Shown here piece after piece: positions 6,835 through 11,267 of a stretch of DNA of 11,267 nucleotides (position 1 is its first letter; the number at the start of each line of letters is the position of its first letter). The translations under genes were made by a program, and so were the position numbers. The notes under the pieces are model-generated. The model saw only the letters and a program-made list of their open reading frames with translations, was not told where the DNA came from and did not search any database. Source of the stretch: CAZAYB01 sp964489215 (GTDB taxonomy: Bacteria; Planctomycetota; Phycisphaerae; Sedimentisphaerales; Anaerohalosphaeraceae); assembly GCA_964489215.1 (NCBI GenBank), contig CAZAYB010000095.1, positions 1-11,267 of the forward strand, written 5' to 3'.

Positions 6835-7632
6835 TTAAATTTGGCGGAAATCTTTTGCCATTTTCCCCAAAGGTATGAAAAACTGCTGATTTTTCATGTT
6901 CAAATCACAACCATCTACGTCGAATACCTGTTTTATTTTTTGTGTAGTGAGTACGGATTCGGGTTTTCCAAAGAAATAATCGGTATTATTTGCCAATAAA
7001 AGGACCTGGTCTGCGTATTGTCTTGTGAGATTGAGGTCGTGGGAAATAGTTATAATTGTTTTATTCCGGTTTTTCTGGAGTGATTTAAGCAATTCGTATA
7101 TTTTAACCTGATGTTTTAGGTCCAAAAAGCTTGTTGGTTCGTCGAGCAGTATAATATCGGTGTTCTGAGCGAGGGCTCTTGCTATGTAGACTCTTTGTCT
7201 TTCTCCACCGCTGAGGTTCTGGAGGGGTCTGTCAGCAAGGTGTTCTGTTTCTGTGTCATGCAGTGCTTTTTGAGCAATTATTCTGTCATTTTTTGATTCG
7301 AATCCGAGGCTTTTGAAGTAGGGCGTTCTTGCCATGAGGACCGTTTGGATTACAGAGAAGCCGAATACCGGTATATGTTCCTGTTTAACATGTGCGATCA
7401 TTTTTGCCAGAGCAGTCTTGTTGTATGTATTTATGTTTTTTGATTGTATTAATACAGCTCCTTTTTTTGGTTCGAGTTTTTTTGAGAGCAGTGCCAGCAG
7501 AGTGCTTTTGCCAGCTCCGTTTGGTCCAGTAATGGCGGTCAGTAATCCTTTTTCTATACTGAAAGACAGGTTGTTTATGACCTGCTGGCTGGTGTATGAG
7601 AAGTTCAGGTTTTTTGCTTCTATGATATTCAT
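6835..7632 (-). CDS. ABC transporter ATP-binding protein, FecE/BtuD type
   Basis: A 265-residue ATPase of the iron-siderophore/heme/cobalamin importer family. All nucleotide-binding motifs are present: Walker A GPNGAGKST at 36-44, Q-loop Gln84, the signature LSGGE at 140-144, Walker B leading to LLDEP at 162-166, and the switch histidine in ISHD (His198). The family-typical 'TVLMARTPY' lies between Q-loop and signature. The length matches the roughly 250-265 residues usual for FecE/BtuD/HmuV. It drives uptake at the cytoplasmic face by working with the FecCD permease encoded just upstream. Its ATG overlaps the permease stop in an ATGA junction (7629-7632), so translation is coupled. The substrate could be cobalamin, heme or a ferric chelate; the sequence of the ATPase does not decide it. 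It is the last gene of the mutL-importer group. Confidence 0.93.
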   Translation of the reverse strand: MNIIEAKNLNFSYTSQQVINNLSFSIEKGLLTAITGPNGAGKSTLLALLSKKLEPKKGAVLIQSKNINTYNKTALAKMIAHVKQEHIPVFGFSVIQTVLMARTPYFKSLGFESKNDRIIAQKALHDTETEHLADRPLQNLSGGERQRVYIARALAQNTDIILLDEPTSFLDLKHQVKIYELLKSLQKNRNKTIITISHDLNLTRQYADQVLLLANNTDYFFGKPESVLTTQKIKQVFDVDGCDLNMKNQQFFIPLGKMAKDFRQI

Positions 7633-8660
7633 GATTTAAAGGGCGAGTTTTTTTGAGAAAATTTTATAAGCAGTATAAGGAAAACCGGTGCCCCTGTAAT
7701 TGCTGTTACGACTCCTACTGGTAACTGTGCAGGTGCAACGAGGGTTCTTGCGATTGTGTCAGCGGTTACGAGGAATGCTGCGCCAGCGGCAGCGCTTAAG
7801 AGTGTTAGCTGTCTGTGGTCAGGTCCGAAGACGATTCTTACGGCGTGCGGTACTATCAGCCCAGCAAATCCTATAAGTCCGCTGATGCTGACGGCCAGTG
7901 AGGTAATAAAAGCAGCGACGGCGAAAGCGTAAAATCTTGTTTTGCCGGGGTTTATTCCGATGCTTTTGGCGTCATCGTCTCCGAAACTGAGTATGTTAAG
8001 CCGGGGACTTATGAGGTATATCATGGTAAGTGAAATTGCCAGAGCGGCAGCGATTGTTATAATGACCGGTTTTGATTCTTCGGTGATGTTTCCCATCAGC
8101 CAGAAGATTGTTGAGTATACCTGGTCGCTTTTTGCTATTGATGTAAGGAACATTATCATTGCTGAGAAGAACGAGTTAATGACGACCCCAGCGAGCAGGA
8201 GTCCGGTAACCGAGCCTTTTGAAGTGAGGTTTCCGATTATCCATACTAACCATACGGTAATCATAGCTCCGGTGAAAGCGGCAAAGGATACGACGGCAGG
8301 TGTCCATATTCCGATTGTCAGGCCGGTTATAACTGCGATCATGGCTCCGAGGCCTGCACCGCTTGAGATTCCGAGTATGTATGGGTCTGCCAGCGGGTTT
8401 CTCAGCAGGGCCTGGAATACTACTCCTGAAGCAGCCAGAGCGGCACCGACGAGAGCAGCAAGGATTATTCTTGGTACCCTTACGCGGAAATATATTATCA
8501 AATCGGTGTTTTGAGCATCATTGTTTTTTAAACCATTTATTATGTCGGCCGGTGAGATGTTTCGGCTTCCGATAAGTGAGCACAGGAACATTACAGCGAG
8601 AGTAATGAATATCGCCAGTGTCAGTCTTATTATGAGAGTTTTTGGGGTTAGAGTTTTCAA
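7629..8660 (-). CDS. FecCD/BtuC-family chelate importer permease
   Basis: A polytopic inner-membrane protein with about ten hydrophobic segments, the architecture of BtuC and FecCD. The family hallmarks are clear: 'RVPRIILAALVGAALAASG', then 'LLRNPLADPYILGISSGAGL', and near the C-terminus 'GFAGLIVPHAVRI' and 'QLPVGVVTAITGAPVF'. Two copies form the channel for a metal chelate or cobalamin delivered by the binding protein. I prefer the TTG start at 8660. It overlaps the upstream stop as TTGA, has AGGA six bases before it, and gives 343 residues, the normal family length. The alternative ATG at 8699 would give 356 residues and a 43-base overlap but has no ribosome binding site. The ATPase start overlaps its stop by four bases. 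The frame is intact and its function as a permease is secure; only the substrate is open. Confidence 0.92.
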   Translation of the reverse strand: MKTLTPKTLIIRLTLAIFITLAVMFLCSLIGSRNISPADIINGLKNNDAQNTDLIIYFRVRVPRIILAALVGAALAASGVVFQALLRNPLADPYILGISSGAGLGAMIAVITGLTIGIWTPAVVSFAAFTGAMITVWLVWIIGNLTSKGSVTGLLLAGVVINSFFSAMIMFLTSIAKSDQVYSTIFWLMGNITEESKPVIITIAAALAISLTMIYLISPRLNILSFGDDDAKSIGINPGKTRFYAFAVAAFITSLAVSISGLIGFAGLIVPHAVRIVFGPDHRQLTLLSAAAGAAFLVTADTIARTLVAPAQLPVGVVTAITGAPVFLILLIKFSQKNSPFKS

Positions 8661-9607
8661 TTTTGTTCCTGATTTCTGAAAGCTTCGGGCCAAATACATT
8701 TTGCGATGTTTTTCATAGCCTGGGGCAGTCTGGGCCCGAGTCTTGAGACGGAATCGCCAGGTATTACGTATATTCTCTGGTTTTTTACGGCTGGTATCTG
8801 GGGCAGTTTGTTCCAGAATTGGATTGCGGAATTTAGCTGGCTGTCAATATCCTTTACCTTTGCAGGTTCTATTATAATCTGGGGGGCGGCTATGATGAGC
8901 TCTTCTGTTCCTATGGGCGGGTATTTATGTATGGTTGGCTCTATTGCGTTTACCGCTCCTGCCATTTGCATCAGTTCGGTTACGAAGGTGTCCGGGCCGG
9001 CGACTCTTAAGGGTTTTCTCTGTACGACCCAGAGAACAGAGAGGGGGGGAGAGTCGGGAATCTTTTGGGCGATTTGGTTAATCTGGTTTTCGATTGACTG
9101 TATCAGTAATCGGCCTTTGTTTTTTGTGTTTGTTCTTTGGGCGATTTCAGTTATAGCGGAGAACAGCTCAGAGATGTTGTCAATTTTTACGGTGAGTGTT
9201 TTTATGTTCAGTTTATTGAGTCTTTTTGCAAGGTCAGTTTGCTGTTTGAAAGCAAGGGTTATTACGAGGTCTGGTTTTTTTTCGATTATTTTTTCGATGT
9301 CTGCCTGCCAGAAGCTTCCTATTCTGGGGATATTCTGTGCCTTTGGGGGGTAATTGCTGTATTGTGTGGCAGCGGTGATGTTTTGGCCGAGTCCAAGCTC
9401 GAAGAGTATTTCAGTAAGATTGGGGGCAAGTGATACTATCCTATTAGGTGTTTGAGGGGCAGGTGCCTTTGTATTGGTTTGGTATTGCGGATTAATGCCG
9501 GGTTTTGGTTTGTAGTTATTGAGGTAAATAATTGTCAGTCCTGATGCGAGCATTATGAACAGGAGAATTGTCCTTCGGTATTTTTTGTATGTCGAGTTGT
9601 TTTTCAT
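8657..9607 (-). CDS. Periplasmic substrate-binding protein, BtuF/FecB (PF01497) type
   Basis: A 316-residue binding protein of the helical-backbone class used by cobalamin, heme and siderophore importers. After a basic start, a hydrophobic segment at about 12-29 serves as signal peptide or anchor. There is no lipobox cysteine and no clean signal-peptidase site, so it may stay tethered to the membrane. A Pro/Thr/Gln/Asn-rich linker (about 32-55) follows. The core opens with the hallmark 'RIVSLAPNLTEILFELGLG' (56-74), then 'YSNYPP', 'IPRIGSF' and 'IEKKPDLVI' (108-116). The second lobe includes 'LWVVQRKPLRVAGPDTFV', and the end carries 'SRLGPRLPQAM' (288-298), a pattern common in BtuF-like proteins. 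That leans toward cobalamin, without proof. Its ATG overlaps the mutL stop in an ATGA junction (9604-9607), and its stop overlaps the permease start. Confidence 0.9.
   Translation of the reverse strand: MKNNSTYKKYRRTILLFIMLASGLTIIYLNNYKPKPGINPQYQTNTKAPAPQTPNRIVSLAPNLTEILFELGLGQNITAATQYSNYPPKAQNIPRIGSFWQADIEKIIEKKPDLVITLAFKQQTDLAKRLNKLNIKTLTVKIDNISELFSAITEIAQRTNTKNKGRLLIQSIENQINQIAQKIPDSPPLSVLWVVQRKPLRVAGPDTFVTELMQMAGAVNAIEPTIHKYPPIGTEELIIAAPQIIIEPAKVKDIDSQLNSAIQFWNKLPQIPAVKNQRIYVIPGDSVSRLGPRLPQAMKNIAKCIWPEAFRNQEQN
8667..8670 (-). promoter_or_regulatory. Ribosome binding site for the TTG-started permease
   Basis: AGGA on the - strand lies inside the last codons of the binding-protein gene, six bases before the TTG at 8660. 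This supports a coupled restart at the TTGA junction over the ATG at 8699. Confidence 0.5.
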
Positions 9608-11267
9608 GTTCTTTTAAATTGTTTTTCCAGTTGAGATATAGAAAATTCGATGGTTGTCGGTCGGCCGTGGGGGCATCTGTTTGATTCTGCCAGGAGTTGT
9701 TTGTCATTCAAAAGCTGCTGAATTTCATCGTCAGAGAGGGGCTGGTTGGCCTTTATTGCGGCTTTGCATGAGGCTAAGTCGAGTATCTTGTGGAGCAGCT
9801 TTTCCTTGTCGGTGCCGATGGTTTCGTCTTCGATCATATCTATTGTGTCGTTGATGAATGTTGGGATGTCGATTTTCCGGAGTATTGTGGGGAAGGCGTG
9901 TACGGCTATTTCCGAAGGGCCGAAGGGTTCTGTTTTTATGCCGAGAGATTCGAAAAGGTCAGAGTTGTTTTTGATGAGATTTATTTTTGCGTTGTTTAGC
10001 TCTATTGTTTCGGGCATCAGAAGATTTTGTGACTGGAGGGGTTGTTTTTCTATGGCATTTCTCATTTTTACATACAGTATTTTTTCATGGAGGGCGTGCT
10101 GGTCAATGATTGACAGTCCGTTTTCTGTCTGGGTGAGGATGTAGGAGTTGTGTATCTGAATGAATTTTCTGTCGGTGGGCAGCTGGTTTTTTGTCTGATA
10201 GTTAGGGCTGTTATCTGGGATTGAGTTTGGGCGGGTATTGAAGCTGGGTTTTGACGGTCTGAAGTTCAGGTTCTGCTGTGAGCCTGTTACGGCGGAGTTT
10301 TTTTTGAAGAAGCTCTGCATAGCGGCGTTTATGCGCTGGGCTCTTTCGGGGTCTTTTGGCGGTGTTTGGTGTTCCTTTATCGGTATTGGGGGTGATTTTG
10401 GTAGAGAGCCTTTTGTGTCGAGGTTTGTGCTCAGTAGTTTATTCCTGATTACGGCGAGTATTTGTGAGTGTACGAGGTTTGAGTTTTCAAAACGGACCTC
10501 TATTTTTGTGGGGTGTACGTTTACGTCAAACCTTGAGGGGTCCATCTGCATGAAGATGAAGACGACGGGGAATTTGTCATGTTCGATAAGCCCTCTGTAG
10601 GCCTGCCTTATTGCGTGGGAGATGAATCTGTCCTTTATATATCTTTTGTTGAGGAATACGTACTGATATTTGCTGTTTGATCTTGCGGCGTGGGGTTTTG
10701 CCAGGAACGCATTTATTGTGAGGTCCTTTTCTTTTGATGATGTTTGCAGGAGGTCTGCCCCCGCGGCCGGTCCGAGCAGAGTTTCTATCCGCTGAGGTAT
10801 TGACTGGCCCGGCAGAATTCGCTGGGTCTGTCTGTTATTGTGTGTCAGTGTCATGTCGAGGTCCGGATGTGCCAGGGCAATTCTGGTGAAGTGTTCGTTG
10901 ATGTGTGTCATTTCAGTGTTTGCGGTTCTGAGGAATTTTTTTCTTGCAGGGATTTTGTAGAAAAGATTTCTGACCTCGATTGTTGTTCCGACGTCAGCGC
11001 TGCAGGGTGTCAGGGGGGTTTTACGGCCGTGGTCAATTTCTATGGTGTTGGCCTGTATTTGGTTGTGTTGTCTAGAGGTAGCTTTTAGCTGTGCGACCTG
11101 TGCGATGCTTGCCAGTGCTTCGCCTCTGAATCCCATTGTTGCGATATTGTCCAGGTCCTTTGGGTCCTTTATTTTGCTTGTTGCGTGTGGTTCGAAGGCT
11201 GTTCTGAGGTCATCGGCGTCCATGCCTTTTCCGTTATCGGTTATTTTTATTAATTTTTTTCCGCCAT
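9604..11267 (-). CDS. mutL: DNA mismatch repair protein MutL (N-terminus beyond window)
   Basis: The frame runs through the right edge of the window; the ATG at 11223 is internal because the codons before it encode the conserved GHKL motif 'ITDNGKGMD'. Then come 'HATSKI' and 'GFRGEALASI' (ATPase motif III), the transducer domain with 'FLNKRYIKD' and 'DVNVHPTKIEVRF', a polar linker, and a C-terminal dimerisation/endonuclease domain. The latter has DQHA-x2-E (10084-10104), 'SCKAAIKA', 'CPHGRPT' and a final 'FKR'. This set marks the endonuclease-type MutL of bacteria without MutH, which nicks the error-containing strand after MutS binding. The last Glu of the usual DQHA-x2-E-x4-E motif is Val here (codon 10069-10071). 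The stop overlaps the binding-protein start by four bases. Missing from view are about the first 50-80 residues, including motif I. Confidence 0.95.
   Translation of the reverse strand, partial: GGKKLIKITDNGKGMDADDLRTAFEPHATSKIKDPKDLDNIATMGFRGEALASIAQVAQLKATSRQHNQIQANTIEIDHGRKTPLTPCSADVGTTIEVRNLFYKIPARKKFLRTANTEMTHINEHFTRIALAHPDLDMTLTHNNRQTQRILPGQSIPQRIETLLGPAAGADLLQTSSKEKDLTINAFLAKPHAARSNSKYQYVFLNKRYIKDRFISHAIRQAYRGLIEHDKFPVVFIFMQMDPSRFDVNVHPTKIEVRFENSNLVHSQILAVIRNKLLSTNLDTKGSLPKSPPIPIKEHQTPPKDPERAQRINAAMQSFFKKNSAVTGSQQNLNFRPSKPSFNTRPNSIPDNSPNYQTKNQLPTDRKFIQIHNSYILTQTENGLSIIDQHALHEKILYVKMRNAIEKQPLQSQNLLMPETIELNNAKINLIKNNSDLFESLGIKTEPFGPSEIAVHAFPTILRKIDIPTFINDTIDMIEDETIGTDKEKLLHKILDLASCKAAIKANQPLSDDEIQQLLNDKQLLAESNRCPHGRPTTIEFSISQLEKQFKRT

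Noticed and set aside
7942..8514. 190-residue open frame on the + strand
   Set aside because: Antisense to the FecCD permease, whose family motifs are unambiguous; long antisense frames are expected from the base skew here.
9516..9707. 63-residue open frame on the - strand across the mutL/binding-protein junction
   Set aside because: It overlaps both real genes in a third frame and shows low-complexity composition only.

Overview
The window looks like chromosomal DNA of a Gram-negative-type bacterium. A TonB-dependent outer-membrane receptor, a lipoprotein with a lipobox and a periplasmic-type substrate-binding protein all point to a diderm envelope. The MutL carries endonuclease-type C-terminal motifs, and the DksA/TraR-family protein has lost two zinc-ligand cysteines and carries a lysine-rich head. 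Together these suggest a member of the PVC group, perhaps Planctomycetota of the Phycisphaerae type. That placement is inference from protein style, not a database result. The + strand is rich in G and T along the whole window whichever strand is coding, so the skew probably reflects replication direction.

Layout. Positions 1-1605 (+) hold the C-terminal part of a TonB-dependent receptor. Positions 1743-3542 (+) encode a lipoprotein made of thirteen exact 36-residue Sel1-like repeats. All remaining genes are on the - strand. In transcription order, the upstream group is mutL (cut by the right edge), a BtuF/FecB-type binding protein, a FecCD-type permease and a FecE/BtuD-type ATPase, ending at 6835. 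The coding ends overlap in ATGA, (A)TTGA and ATGA junctions, so the four are very probably one translationally coupled operon. After a 211-base gap with no supported gene comes a second group: a DksA/TraR-family protein with a basic head and an acidic tail, the small zinc protein YacG, and a membrane-anchored nucleotide-sugar 4,6-dehydratase. The last of these ends 42 bases from the Sel1 gene in a convergent arrangement.

How the parts fit. The receptor at the left edge and the binding protein/permease/ATPase set could serve uptake of the same kind of metal chelate (cobalamin, heme or siderophore) across outer and inner membranes, but nothing in the window proves a shared substrate. The unexpected points are the tight coupling of mutL to a chelate importer, the three-block charge architecture of the DksA/TraR protein, and the strand-wide base skew that shapes protein composition. 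I found no CRISPR array, insertion sequence, phage gene, tRNA, rRNA or recognisable defence system.
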